This document shows positions 6,582-14,715 of a stretch of 24,565 bases of DNA, piece by piece. How positions within the stretch are numbered: position 1 is the stretch's first letter; each line of letters starts with the position of its first letter. This DNA comes from a bacterium (GTDB taxonomy: Bacteria > UBP13 > UBA5359): NCBI GenBank assembly GCA_028685295.1, contig JAQUEL010000020.1, positions 1 through 24,565 on the forward strand, read 5' to 3'. The position numbers were made by a program, and so were the translations under genes. The notes beneath the pieces were generated by a model. The model had not been told where the DNA came from. It saw only the letters and a list, made by a program, of their open reading frames with translations, and did not search any database.

Positions 6582-7376
6582 ATGAGTATAAAATTAGCCG
6601 TCATCGGTGGCACAGGCCTTGATCTGACCAATATGATAACGGATAGAGAAGAGATTGAGGTCTTCACCTCCTACGGCAAAGCGCTGGTAAATAGAGGTAT
6701 GCTGGCAGGCGTAAAGATACTCTTCATGTATCGCCACGGACAGGAGCATACCATACCTCCACATCGTATAAATTATAGGGCTAATATAGCGGCACTCAGA
6801 AAGCTGGGAGCAAACGCCATTATAGCCTCTGCCGCAGTCGGATCTATACGTAAGGAATATTCTCCGGGAGATCTCGTCCTGCCTGATCAGTTTATTGATT
6901 TCACTAAAGCCCGGCATCATACTTTTTTTGACGAGCCGGGCAGGGTGGTACATACCGATATGACGGAACCCTTCTGCCCCGGCTTAAGATCGGCAATAAG
7001 CACCTCCGCCGGAAAAATGGGAACGAAAATACATTCGAATGGCACTTATGTCTGTGTAGAGGGCCCTCGCTTTGAGACGGCGGCAGAGATCAAAGCATAT
7101 GCGCTGCTGGGTGGCGATCTGACCGGTATGACTGTCGTACCCGAAATTATTCTGGCACGAGAAGCCGGCATATGCTATGCGGCCATAGCCATAGTAACCA
7201 ATTATGGTGCCGGGCTCTCGGCCACCCTCCTGACCCACCGAGAGGTTTGCGAAATGATGTCCATTCAGATGCCTCGGTTGAGCGGCATTCTTAGAGAAAC
7301 GATTGCCTCTCCAATAGATATAGAGGAATGCGCCTGCACCAAATCCGTGGACATACCGGAGGATATCTGCGAATGA
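6582..7376 (+). CDS. mtnP: S-methyl-5'-thioadenosine/thioinosine phosphorylase
   Basis: This is a 264-residue member of the PNP/MTAP family of trimeric nucleoside phosphorylases. The enzyme splits the nucleoside with phosphate to give a free purine and 5-methylthioribose-1-phosphate. Visible elements are the phosphate loop GGTG (9-12), RHG (51-53), SAAVGS (83-88), EGPRFETAAE (160-169) and GMTVVPE (182-188). At the purine-recognition site the sequence is TNYGAG (206-211), where adenine-specific MTAPs have TDYDxW. Asn207 in place of Asp, and Gly209 in place of the second Asp, are what 6-oxopurine enzymes (PNP, methylthioinosine phosphorylase) show. With the overlapping mtaD deaminase this favours methylthioinosine as substrate. 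The ribosome binding site is AAGGAGAG about 7 nt upstream. mtaD begins inside its stop codon (ATGA). Confidence 0.88.
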   Translation: MSIKLAVIGGTGLDLTNMITDREEIEVFTSYGKALVNRGMLAGVKILFMYRHGQEHTIPPHRINYRANIAALRKLGANAIIASAAVGSIRKEYSPGDLVLPDQFIDFTKARHHTFFDEPGRVVHTDMTEPFCPGLRSAISTSAGKMGTKIHSNGTYVCVEGPRFETAAEIKAYALLGGDLTGMTVVPEIILAREAGICYAAIAIVTNYGAGLSATLLTHREVCEMMSIQMPRLSGILRETIASPIDIEECACTKSVDIPEDICE

Positions 7377-8668
7377 TTAGAATAGATAATGCTGTTATCA
7401 TTCCTTTACCCGGTCAATATATTGATAGAGGATATATAGTTATCGAGAAGAATACCATACTTCACGTCGGTGATGATCTACCCGGGCACTACCAACAGGC
7501 CGATACGGTCATAGATGCCTCCGGATTGCTGGCCATACCAGGGTTGATCAATGCTCATACTCATCTGGCTATGACTCTACTGCGTGGATATGCCGACGAT
7601 ATGCCGCTTCTGCCCTGGCTGCACGAGAAGATCTGGCCGGCCGAAGCCCGCCTGAAGGAAGAAGATATATATTGGGGTTCCATGTTGGGAATTCTGGAAA
7701 TGATACGAGGCGGCACGACCTCCTGCGCCGATATGTACTGGCAAGCGCCGGCCACAGCCCGGGCGATCGAGAAGAGCGGGCTAAGAGCTTCGATCTGCGA
7801 CGTAATTATCGGTCTGCACCCCGAAGCAGACCGCCTGCTGGCCGAAAGTATAGCTTTTTGCCGTGAGTGGCAAGGCAAAGCCGACGGCCGCATTACCACC
7901 ATGCTCGGACCTCATGCTCCCTACTCCTGCCCGCCGAATATAATGGAAAAGATTGTGGATGCTTCATTAGAACTGAATGTGGGCCTGCATATACATCTCT
8001 CGGAAACCACGGCGGAAGTACAGGAATCCATTGACCAATATGGAAAAACTCCTATCGCCATGATGGCCGGACTGGGAGTATTAGAGCGACCTACATTGGC
8101 AGCCCACTGTGTGCACCCCGTAGAGGATGAAATAGATATTCTGGCTCGCTTCGGAGTAGTGGTGGCACATAACCCCGGCAGCAATATGAAGCTGGGCAGC
8201 GGCATAGCGCCGGTGCCCGCCATGCTCAAAGCCGGCATAAAAACGGCCCTGGGAACAGATGGAGCTGCCAGCAATAATAATCTGGATATGTTTGAGGAAA
8301 TGCGCCTGGCAGCCTTGCTGCATAAAGCGATAGAGGAAGATCCCACCGTCATTCCCGCCGGACAGGCCCTATCCATGGCCACTGAAGCAGGTGCTGCGGC
8401 GCTGCGTATTAAAAACCTGGGAAGCCTCAAACCGGGCAATCTGGCGGATATCGTTCTTATCAACCTGGACAAACCGCATCTGACGCCGCATAACAACTAT
8501 ACCTCCGATCTGGTCTACAGCTCTGAAGCAGCCGATGTGGATACAGTCATTATTGACGGCAGGATAATATTGCAAGGAGGGCTCTTTACCGAATTGGATG
8601 AAGAGGAAATAATGGCTAAAGCAACGAAAAGAGCCAAACATTTGCTGCGCTTACCTTTGGATCCCTAA
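7373..8668 (+). CDS. mtaD: 5-methylthioadenosine/S-adenosylhomocysteine deaminase
   Basis: This is a cytosolic amidohydrolase that converts MTA or SAH to the inosine analogues, releasing ammonia. The 431-residue protein has the metal-dependent TIM-barrel motifs: His62-x-His64 (NAHTHLAM), His208 and Glu211 (HIHLSE), His245 (AAHCVH) and Asp296 (GTDGA). His181 in GPHAPYS is part of the substrate site. The small N-terminal/C-terminal beta-sandwich typical of the superfamily brackets the barrel. I choose the ATG at 7373, not the upstream in-frame start at 7328, because it overlaps the mtnP stop (ATGA), has GGAGG 10 nt upstream and begins with the family's usual N-terminus. Translational coupling with mtnP suggests one route: MTA to MTI to hypoxanthine plus MTR-1-P. 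Confidence 0.92.
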   Translation: MIRIDNAVIIPLPGQYIDRGYIVIEKNTILHVGDDLPGHYQQADTVIDASGLLAIPGLINAHTHLAMTLLRGYADDMPLLPWLHEKIWPAEARLKEEDIYWGSMLGILEMIRGGTTSCADMYWQAPATARAIEKSGLRASICDVIIGLHPEADRLLAESIAFCREWQGKADGRITTMLGPHAPYSCPPNIMEKIVDASLELNVGLHIHLSETTAEVQESIDQYGKTPIAMMAGLGVLERPTLAAHCVHPVEDEIDILARFGVVVAHNPGSNMKLGSGIAPVPAMLKAGIKTALGTDGAASNNNLDMFEEMRLAALLHKAIEEDPTVIPAGQALSMATEAGAAALRIKNLGSLKPGNLADIVLINLDKPHLTPHNNYTSDLVYSSEAADVDTVIIDGRIILQGGLFTELDEEEIMAKATKRAKHLLRLPLDP

Positions 8669-8688
8669 GCTCCTGCCCCCTGCCCCTC

Positions 8689-8717
8689 TTGACATACGCC
8701 CGAACAGGCTCTATAAT
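8689..8717 (+). promoter_or_regulatory. Consensus SigA promoter of dinB
   Basis: TTGACA (8689-8694), a 17-bp spacer and TATAAT (8712-8717) match the consensus at every position. Transcription should start near 8724, just before the LexA box. Confidence 0.9.
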
Positions 8718-8725
8718 TCGATCAT

Positions 8726-8739
8726 AGAACATTTGTTTG
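8726..8739 (+). promoter_or_regulatory. LexA (SOS/DinR) box at dinB
   Basis: AGAACATTTGTTTG fits the Gram-positive LexA box (CGAACRNRYGTTYG; GAAC-N4-GTTY core) at 12 of 14 positions. It lies directly downstream of the -10 and over the expected transcription start, a normal repressor position. It predicts induction of dinB by DNA damage. Confidence 0.8.
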
Positions 8740-8760
8740 CCCATAAAGAGAGAGAGCTTT

Positions 8761-9975
8761 TTGATAGCGAAAAAAACATCTATTATAGCTCATATCGATA
8801 TGAATGCCTTCTTTGCTTCCGTAGAGCAGAGAAATAATCCTTCTCTGAGAGGGCGGCCTGTAGCTGTGTGCGGGACTGGAAAAAGAACTATTATATCGGC
8901 TGCTTCCTATGAGGCTAAGGCTTACGGTGTTAAAACCGGTATGCCCCCGGGACAGGCCCTAAAAATCTGCCCCGGTCTGATTCTGGTAACCGGAAGCGGA
9001 CGTAAATACATAGATACATCTGCCAAAATAATGGCTTTATTTAAGAATTTCTCCCCCACGGTGGAGGTCGCAAGCATAGATGAGGCATTTCTCGATCTAA
9101 CGACCTCCGCCGCCCCCTCTTTCCACGAAGCAAAAAAAACAGCCCGTTGTATTAAAGAGGCCGTTTTGTATGAAACCGGCCTGACATGCTCCGTGGGTAT
9201 AGCCTGCAACAAACTTTTGGCTAAATTGGGCAGTGACCTGCAAAAACCGGATGGACTGGTAATAATTACTCCGGAAGAATCTGCAGCTCTGCTTGAAACC
9301 CTGCCCGTAGGTAAACTCTGTGGTATCGGCCCCTCTACGACCGCCGTCCTCCGCCTTATGGGCATAAGAACCTGCGGCCAATTGGGGAAATATCCCCTTT
9401 ACCTGTTACGCCGTCGTTTCGGGGCATTGGGAGAGAAGCTGCACCTGATGGGGCTGGGCCTGGATTATTCCCCGGTGATCCCTTTGGAGAGGAGTCCAAA
9501 GGCAAAATCATTCGGCCATTCCGTTACCCTTTCCCGAGATACCTCCGACATCGGCCTGCTATCCGGCTATCTGCTGCAGTTAAGCCAGGCGGTGGGTAGA
9601 CGGCTGCGAGCCGATGCTGCCTGCGGCAGCGTCCTGACCTTGATGGTACGCTATACCGATTTCAGTATCACAAGCCGCCAAAAGAAGCTTTATACGCCTG
9701 TAAGTCATAGCCTGGATATATTCAATATTGCTCGTGATATCCTTTTGAACCTGAAACCTCATCTTCCCGTGCGCCTGTTAGGCGTAACTCTGTCAGGTAT
9801 AAACAGAACAGAGCAGCTATCGCTCTTTTCTATGGAAAACAAGCGCTATGCGGTTCAGCAGGTAATGGATGATATTAATAATCGCTACGGTGATAAAACA
9901 GTAAGATGGGGAGCTGCCGCCGGCTCTACACCCTGCCGGATACCGGTACTTTCCTTATGTACCGTAAAGCAATAA
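8761..9975 (+). CDS. dinB: DNA polymerase IV (Y-family translesion polymerase)
   Basis: This is an error-prone polymerase that copies damaged templates. The 404-residue protein has the catalytic carboxylates Asp13 (HIDMNAFFASVEQ) and Asp107-Glu108 (SIDEAFLD), the finger/palm segment AASYEAKAYGVKTGM, the helix-hairpin-helix region (about 180-220) and the little-finger domain. QLSLF at 352-356 is a classical beta-clamp binding motif. I place the start at TTG 8761, preceded by AGAGAGAG. The longer reading from TTG 8737 would begin inside the LexA box, lacks a ribosome binding site and adds eight residues with no family counterpart. The gene is monocistronic: a perfect SigA promoter and LexA box lie upstream and a strong hairpin downstream. 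Confidence 0.93.
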   Translation: MIAKKTSIIAHIDMNAFFASVEQRNNPSLRGRPVAVCGTGKRTIISAASYEAKAYGVKTGMPPGQALKICPGLILVTGSGRKYIDTSAKIMALFKNFSPTVEVASIDEAFLDLTTSAAPSFHEAKKTARCIKEAVLYETGLTCSVGIACNKLLAKLGSDLQKPDGLVIITPEESAALLETLPVGKLCGIGPSTTAVLRLMGIRTCGQLGKYPLYLLRRRFGALGEKLHLMGLGLDYSPVIPLERSPKAKSFGHSVTLSRDTSDIGLLSGYLLQLSQAVGRRLRADAACGSVLTLMVRYTDFSITSRQKKLYTPVSHSLDIFNIARDILLNLKPHLPVRLLGVTLSGINRTEQLSLFSMENKRYAVQQVMDDINNRYGDKTVRWGAAAGSTPCRIPVLSLCTVKQ

Positions 9976-9989
9976 GTTTATGGATTAAA

Positions 9990-10021
9990 GCACGGCCCCC
10001 GGCTCTGCCCGGGGGCCGTGC
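9990..10021. terminator. Strong hairpin between convergent dinB and the B12 receptor gene
   Basis: A perfect 13-bp, GC-rich stem (9990-10002 with 10009-10021) has a 6-nt loop and is flanked by modest T-rich sequence on each side. It lies between two convergent stop codons and probably terminates both transcripts. The T-tracts are short. Confidence 0.75.
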
Positions 10022-10027
10022 TGCTCT

Positions 10028-11842
10028 TTAGAAACCCCACTTAACCCTAACGTTTACCATCCTGCCCGGCATAGGGTACCCCTCCTGCTCATAGTAATCA
10101 ATATCAAAAAGATTATCGATTCCCAGCACTAAATCAAGATCTCCGACCAATTGCCGTGCCAGCCGTAGATCGATCTTAGTGTAACCGGGCATAGCAGCGG
10201 TACTGCCGGTCTGCTTTCCTATGAATCTGGCATTGAGCTGTCCGGACAACTTACGTCCCCTAGAAAAGCGTAAGCCGGCAGCAGCACTATTCTCAGGGCT
10301 ATAGAGCAGGCGTGAATTGTCAAGCGTATTTCTGGCATCCAGCCAGGTATAGTTAACAAAACCGCTCAAACCAGGGCCTAACTCTCTAGTTAATTCCACC
10401 TCCAGGCCCTGCAGCCTGGCCCGATCTATATTGGCAGGCGTCCAAACCCCTGATCCGTCATCGCCCCAGCGTATCATATCTTTAACATCTTGCCTGAATA
10501 GAGTAAACCTGGCGGCAGTATTGAATATTTCCCTCTCCAAGCCCAGTTCATAAGCGTTGGAATGCTCCGGCCGCAGATTGAGATTACCTATCATATAAGG
10601 CGGCTCATTCCAGTAAAGATCCTGAAATACCGGCGGTCTGAAGCCCTGTCCCGCAGAGCCTCTGATCAGACTGCCGCCCAGCCTGTATGTAGCTCCTACA
10701 CGTGGGCTGAACCGAGAACCGTAAATGGAATGGCTGTCATAGCGCCCGCCGGCAATAACCATAAGCCTGTCCGTAGCCGCCATCTCACCTTGAACGTAAG
10801 CGGCTCTGGTAACGGCACGGTGACTTCCCAAACTGAGGCTGTCTATATTATCATGGCGCCAATCCAACCCATAGACCAGATGCCCGGTTGCACCCAGAGC
10901 GGAAGCTCGCTGCAATGCCAAACCCAGAGCGTTGTTGTCATGTCGGGTATCTACAGGCCAAAACGGATCATCATCGACATAACGGAGATTATTCTGATGG
11001 AAAAAGACATTGGCAAAGCTCTTTCCGTTCCCATCGCTGCGATCGTAACGCAGCGAGATATAGCTGTTGTCGTTCCATTGAGTGGCCAGCGGAGTGGGCC
11101 AGCTCTCACTGCCGGACACACCTTTGGTCGCATTTAACTTTTGCAGAGATAGAATCAGTGAAGAATCTCTGTCCAGTGTCAGATCGGCTCTGACACTATA
11201 GCTGTCAGCATCGTAGGCGCTGTTGGGAAGAAAACCGTCGCTGGATGCCTTCTCGACATTAAATGAATACGCCAGCCTCCCTTCGCCACCCGTATGCGAC
11301 AGATTGTAATTGGAGTTACCAAGGCTGCCGGCAGCGGAAGATACTTCAGTCCTGGCCGGTCCGCCTCCTTTTTTAGTGATAATGTTAATAACTCCACCCA
11401 GAGCATAAGCACCGTATAGAGATGAGCCGGGACCTCGCAATAATTCTATTCTCTCTACATCGGCCACTGGTATGTCGGTTAGATCCACCGTTCCACTCTG
11501 GGCGGAATTGAGCGGCCTGCCGTCAACCATGACCAGCACTTGAGTGGAAGTAGCGCCTCTGACCCTGACAGAAGTCAGTGCTCCCCATGATCCTTGTGCC
11601 TTGACCACAACGCCCGGCAGCAAACTCAGGGCTTCGCCTACATTTTTGGATTGTGAAGCGGCTATTTCCTCCGCCTTGACTACATTGACTGTAACCGGCA
11701 GCTCTGCGAGCGATTGCTCTATGCGGGTAGCGGTAATTACCATCTCGATATCGGCTTCGATCTCTGTTTCGGCTGCTGCCGGCAGAGAGAAGAGCACAAC
11801 CGCAGCTGCTACTAATAATAGCCTGAACTCTTTGAATAACAT
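10028..11842 (-). CDS. btuB: TonB-dependent outer-membrane receptor, vitamin B12 (BtuB-like)
   Basis: This is an outer-membrane beta-barrel that imports cobalamin or corrinoids using TonB energy. The 604-residue protein has a cleavable signal peptide (1-24, PAAA cleavage region) and a TonB box near 33-38 (EMVITATR, like the ETxxVTATR of BtuB). The plug domain runs from about 45 to 157 (RVRGATSTQVLVMVDGRPLN; LLRGPGSSLYGAYALGGVINIITK). The 22-strand barrel ends in the sorting residue Phe (RVKWGF). The length matches BtuB (about 600). The ATG has GGGGAGGG about 10 nt upstream, and a cobalamin riboswitch with terminator lies in its leader, which fixes the substrate class with good confidence. Its presence implies an outer membrane. 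No btuCDF or tonB genes are in the window. Confidence 0.92.
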   Translation of the reverse strand: MLFKEFRLLLVAAAVVLFSLPAAAETEIEADIEMVITATRIEQSLAELPVTVNVVKAEEIAASQSKNVGEALSLLPGVVVKAQGSWGALTSVRVRGATSTQVLVMVDGRPLNSAQSGTVDLTDIPVADVERIELLRGPGSSLYGAYALGGVINIITKKGGGPARTEVSSAAGSLGNSNYNLSHTGGEGRLAYSFNVEKASSDGFLPNSAYDADSYSVRADLTLDRDSSLILSLQKLNATKGVSGSESWPTPLATQWNDNSYISLRYDRSDGNGKSFANVFFHQNNLRYVDDDPFWPVDTRHDNNALGLALQRASALGATGHLVYGLDWRHDNIDSLSLGSHRAVTRAAYVQGEMAATDRLMVIAGGRYDSHSIYGSRFSPRVGATYRLGGSLIRGSAGQGFRPPVFQDLYWNEPPYMIGNLNLRPEHSNAYELGLEREIFNTAARFTLFRQDVKDMIRWGDDGSGVWTPANIDRARLQGLEVELTRELGPGLSGFVNYTWLDARNTLDNSRLLYSPENSAAAGLRFSRGRKLSGQLNARFIGKQTGSTAAMPGYTKIDLRLARQLVGDLDLVLGIDNLFDIDYYEQEGYPMPGRMVNVRVKWGF

Positions 11843-11908
11843 CTTGAAATATCCCTCCCCGTCGAATCAATAGCTGAGATCTAACCGGCAGAGGATAAGG
11901 GAGCGGGC

Positions 11909-11944
11909 AATAAAAAGAGCCATCCTCTTCCCTCCGAAGAGATG
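11909..11944 (-). terminator. Riboswitch-controlled terminator before btuB
   Basis: On the minus strand CATCTCTTC pairs with GAAGAG-G-ATG (plus-strand 11921-11944), followed a few nt later by a CTTTTTATT tract (11909-11917). It lies downstream of the B12 box, so cobalamin binding probably acts by transcription attenuation. Confidence 0.6.
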
Positions 11945-11949
11945 TACTT

Positions 11950-12105
11950 TGCCCGGACGGATAGGTCTCCTGGCTTCCGGATCACCCTACGACCGCACCT
12001 TCCCATACCAACAGGCACAGTGGCTTACTGCGGCTTTCGTTCCCGGTTACAGTAGCGGGGGCTGCAGCGGCTTCAAACCGCCTTCCCTTAATCCGTCCCG
12101 CCGTT
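11950..12105 (-). promoter_or_regulatory. Cobalamin (B12) riboswitch
   Basis: The minus strand carries the conserved blocks of the AdoCbl riboswitch in order: a GGGAAGG region (about 12088), GCCGCTGCAGCCCCCGC, TACTGTAACCGGGAA, AAGCCACTGTGCC, TATGGGAAGGTGC, and the B12 box GCCAGGAGACC (11964-11974). It lies 108 nt upstream of the BtuB-like gene, with a promoter just upstream and a terminator just downstream. Confidence 0.95.
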
Positions 12106-12123
12106 CAGTCTCTTATAGAGGTG

Positions 12124-12152
12124 AGTATAGCATGCAGAAAAAACTTTGGCAA
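12124..12152 (-). promoter_or_regulatory. Promoter of the B12 riboswitch/btuB transcript
   Basis: On the minus strand TTGCCA (12147-12152), a 17-bp spacer and TATACT (12124-12129) with a TGC extension form a good SigA promoter. Transcription would start near 12117, just before the riboswitch. Confidence 0.7.
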
Positions 12153-12325
12153 CAAAAAAATCGGCCTTGCAGTGCTTCAGAGAGTGAGCTTCGAAAGCGA
12201 TGAGAATCGGGGAAGACAAGCAGATAGAGATAGGCTGATAAGAATGGAGCGGTATTATTGGAGCATACCCGAAAGAGTGGAGAATTGGGAAAGAGCTATA
12301 CGGAGAAGGCACGGCAGAGTGCATA

Positions 12326-12571
12326 AAGTGAGTAAACGAACACTTGGACCTGCTTTATGACGGCAAGGCGGAAGAGTTCATCGATAATCTGAAAGGCTTG
12401 AAGTTCAGAAAAAAGAAGAGGGCAGCCACATTAAAAGAGATGCGTTATGATGAATATAGAAATAAGGGCTACCAGATAGACAGCGGCGTGATAGAGAGTT
12501 CATGCAAACACGTAGTTGGTGCCGGGATGCGTTGAAGCATAGCCGGCGCATAGAACATTCTGAACTTAATT
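12326..12571 (+). pseudogene. Decayed ISKra4-like transposase C-terminal remnant
   Basis: Frame 12344-12535 encodes MRYDEYRNKGYQIDSGVIESSCKH-VVGA, which strongly resembles the conserved C-terminal block of ISKra4-type transposases (...GxPIGSGVVEgACKHVV..RMKxSGMRW). The frame is broken. An expected stretch of about ten residues before MRYDEY is missing, the RMKxS segment before GMR is deleted, the Trp codon of GMRW is TGA (12533), and downstream SIAGA-[TAG]-NILNL continues the family motif with Gln replaced by a stop (12551). No terminal inverted repeats or target duplication are visible. It is a short dead fragment between the btuB promoter and the glyS 3' end, not a mobile element today. Confidence 0.7.
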
Positions 12572-12601
12572 ACAAAATAACAGTCCTGACCCCTGCAACC
12601 C

Positions 12602-14704
12602 TTACTTCTCAATCGCCAATTTACTAAAATCAGCTATTTCCCGGAAGAGCTGCTGTAGCCGATAGAGCAGAGAGAGACGATTTTGACAAATATCCTCTTC
12701 TTTGACCATAACCATGACATGATCGAAGAAATCATTGATCGGATTGCAAAGGCTAAGCAAGGACCCTATAACTCTGTCATAATCAACAGGGGTTTCCATC
12801 AATAAAGGTCCTATCTCCTCTTCCACATAGGAAAAAGCACGGCATAGGGCCTTCTCTTCCTCAGATTGAAAGAGCTCTTCCTTAACTTCCGTTCCAATAA
12901 AATCCTTGAGAATACTATCAACACGCTTAACAGCCGCAGCCAGAATCGAAAACTCCGGTGATTTACGCCACAAGCCCAAAGCATCAGCCCGCTCACGAGC
13001 ATCCACCGGATCGTCATACGGTACCGCCATTATGGCGGCAATGGTATCGCAGGCATAGCCCTCTTCCGATAAAATAGCTGATAACCGCTCTCCCAAAAAT
13101 TCGTAGAGGCTCTGTACCAGTTCCGTCTCTTCTTTTCTGAACTTTACCGAAGGCTGTCCCAGGTTCTCACCGTAACCACGGAAAGCCTCATGTAACAAGG
13201 TATGTAAATGAACTCTTAACCCGGCATCGAAAAGTATTCTGACCACACCGTTGCCGCTACGTCGTAAAGCATATGGGTCCTGGGAGCCGGTGGGCTTTAT
13301 GCCAATACCAAAAAACCCGGCCAGCGTATCCAAACGATCAGCCAGAGCCAGAGCTGCGCCCACCATGGTGGATGGCGTAGAATCGCCGGCAAAACGCGGC
13401 AGATAATGCTCATAGATACCAACGGCCACCTCCAAGGGTTCCCCTTCCTGTAAGGCGTATTCTCTACCCATGCTGCCTTGCAGCTCCGGAAACTCTTTGA
13501 CCATATTGGTTACCAGGTCTGCCTTGCAGAGCAGAGCAGATCTATCGGCATAAAGTTTATGCTCCGGGGAGAGCTCAGCAATTTCAGCAATGATTCCGGT
13601 CAGGCGACGAATACGCTCCGTCTTGGCTTGTAACGAGCCCAGCTTCTCCTGGAATGTAACCCTCTCCAACGAAACCACTCGGTCTTCCAGCTTTACTTTA
13701 CGATCTTCATCATAAAAGAACCGCGCATCAAAAAGACGGGCCTTCAGCACTCTGACATTACCCTCTCTTACTGTATCCAAGCCCTCTTCCAGGCCGTTAC
13801 GTACGGCTATAAAAAGAGGAAGCAAATTATCTCCTCCACCAGCTACAGGAAAGAACTTCTGATGTTGGCGCATGACGGATATCAGTACTTCTCGGGGTAA
13901 ACAAAGATATTCCGGATCGAAACCTCCGGCAAAAGGTGTAGGATATTCCACTAGGAATGTAACCTCATCCAGCAGGTCTGCATCTAATACGGTCTCCCCC
14001 TGAAACTCTGCCGCCAGATGCTCAGCCCCTTTACGAATCACTGCCTTGCGCTCATCCTGGCGCACAATGACGTATCTGGACGCCATCTCCTCCCAGTATT
14101 TCTCAGCTTCAGACAGAGCAAAGGGTTCCGGCGATAAAAAGCGGTGTCCATAGCTGGTATTACCGGATTGTAAGCCGTTAAGTCTGAAATTGAGCACCCT
14201 TCCTCCAAATAGAGACATCAACCAGCGTATAGGCCGTGCAAACCGCAGCTCACTATTTCCCCAACGCTGCATCTTGGGGAAATAGAGCCCGCTGATAAGC
14301 TCCGGCAGCTTTTGCTCCAACACCGGCACAGCATCCGTGCCGGCATCGGCAATAACAGCAAAAACGTATTCACTCCCCTCGATATTGCGTGTTTCAAGCT
14401 GGTCCACATCCACTCCCTGACTGCGAGCAAAGCCGGCGGCAGCAGGGCCGGGTTGCCCGTCTTCCTTAAAGGCCACCCTTGCGGCAGGGCCTTTTATCTC
14501 GCGGGTAATAGCGGCCTGGTGCTCAGCTACATCATGGACATAAAGCACCAACCGACGTGGAGTAGCAGCCGTTTCTACCTGGCCATGGGCCAGGCGATTA
14601 TCATCCAAAAGCACAACTGCCTTATCTTTAAACTCTACCAGAGCCGGCTTCAGATAAGCGGCAGGTATCTCTTCCGTTCCTATTTCAAGCAATAAATTCG
14701 GCAT
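12602..14704 (-). CDS. glyS: Glycyl-tRNA synthetase beta subunit
   Basis: This is the beta chain of the bacterial alpha2-beta2 glycyl-tRNA synthetase; it supplies tRNA recognition and part of the active complex in the cytoplasm. At 700 residues it has the family's full length. The N-terminus LLLEIGTEEIPAAYL is the family signature. Other recognisable segments are YGHRFLSPEPFALSEAEKYW, FPKMQRWGNSELRFARPIRWL, the HD-like region, KPTGSQDPYALRR and a C-terminal DALR-type anticodon-binding helical domain (about 590-690). The start codon is 11 nt downstream of the glyQ stop with GAAGGAG about 8 nt upstream, so it is translated from the glyQ transcript. Downstream there is only the IS remnant, so this appears to be the last gene of the recO-DUF4342-glyQ-glyS run. 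Confidence 0.97.
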   Translation of the reverse strand: MPNLLLEIGTEEIPAAYLKPALVEFKDKAVVLLDDNRLAHGQVETAATPRRLVLYVHDVAEHQAAITREIKGPAARVAFKEDGQPGPAAAGFARSQGVDVDQLETRNIEGSEYVFAVIADAGTDAVPVLEQKLPELISGLYFPKMQRWGNSELRFARPIRWLMSLFGGRVLNFRLNGLQSGNTSYGHRFLSPEPFALSEAEKYWEEMASRYVIVRQDERKAVIRKGAEHLAAEFQGETVLDADLLDEVTFLVEYPTPFAGGFDPEYLCLPREVLISVMRQHQKFFPVAGGGDNLLPLFIAVRNGLEEGLDTVREGNVRVLKARLFDARFFYDEDRKVKLEDRVVSLERVTFQEKLGSLQAKTERIRRLTGIIAEIAELSPEHKLYADRSALLCKADLVTNMVKEFPELQGSMGREYALQEGEPLEVAVGIYEHYLPRFAGDSTPSTMVGAALALADRLDTLAGFFGIGIKPTGSQDPYALRRSGNGVVRILFDAGLRVHLHTLLHEAFRGYGENLGQPSVKFRKEETELVQSLYEFLGERLSAILSEEGYACDTIAAIMAVPYDDPVDARERADALGLWRKSPEFSILAAAVKRVDSILKDFIGTEVKEELFQSEEEKALCRAFSYVEEEIGPLLMETPVDYDRVIGSLLSLCNPINDFFDHVMVMVKEEDICQNRLSLLYRLQQLFREIADFSKLAIEK

Positions 14705-14715
14705 TTCCAGCTCCT

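Noticed and set aside
7921-8496. 191-codon open frame on the minus strand inside mtaD
   Set aside because: It is the antisense shadow of a strongly conserved amidohydrolase; composition is Ser/Arg/Ile-rich without family features or a ribosome binding site.
10562-11137. 191-codon plus-strand open frame inside btuB
   Set aside because: Antisense to a receptor gene with full family signatures on the other strand; no ribosome binding site and unlikely protein composition.
12121-12360. 79-codon plus-strand frame between the B12 riboswitch and the IS remnant
   Set aside because: It starts inside the btuB promoter and shows no similarity to transposase blocks; only the frame from 12326 on has recognisable motifs.
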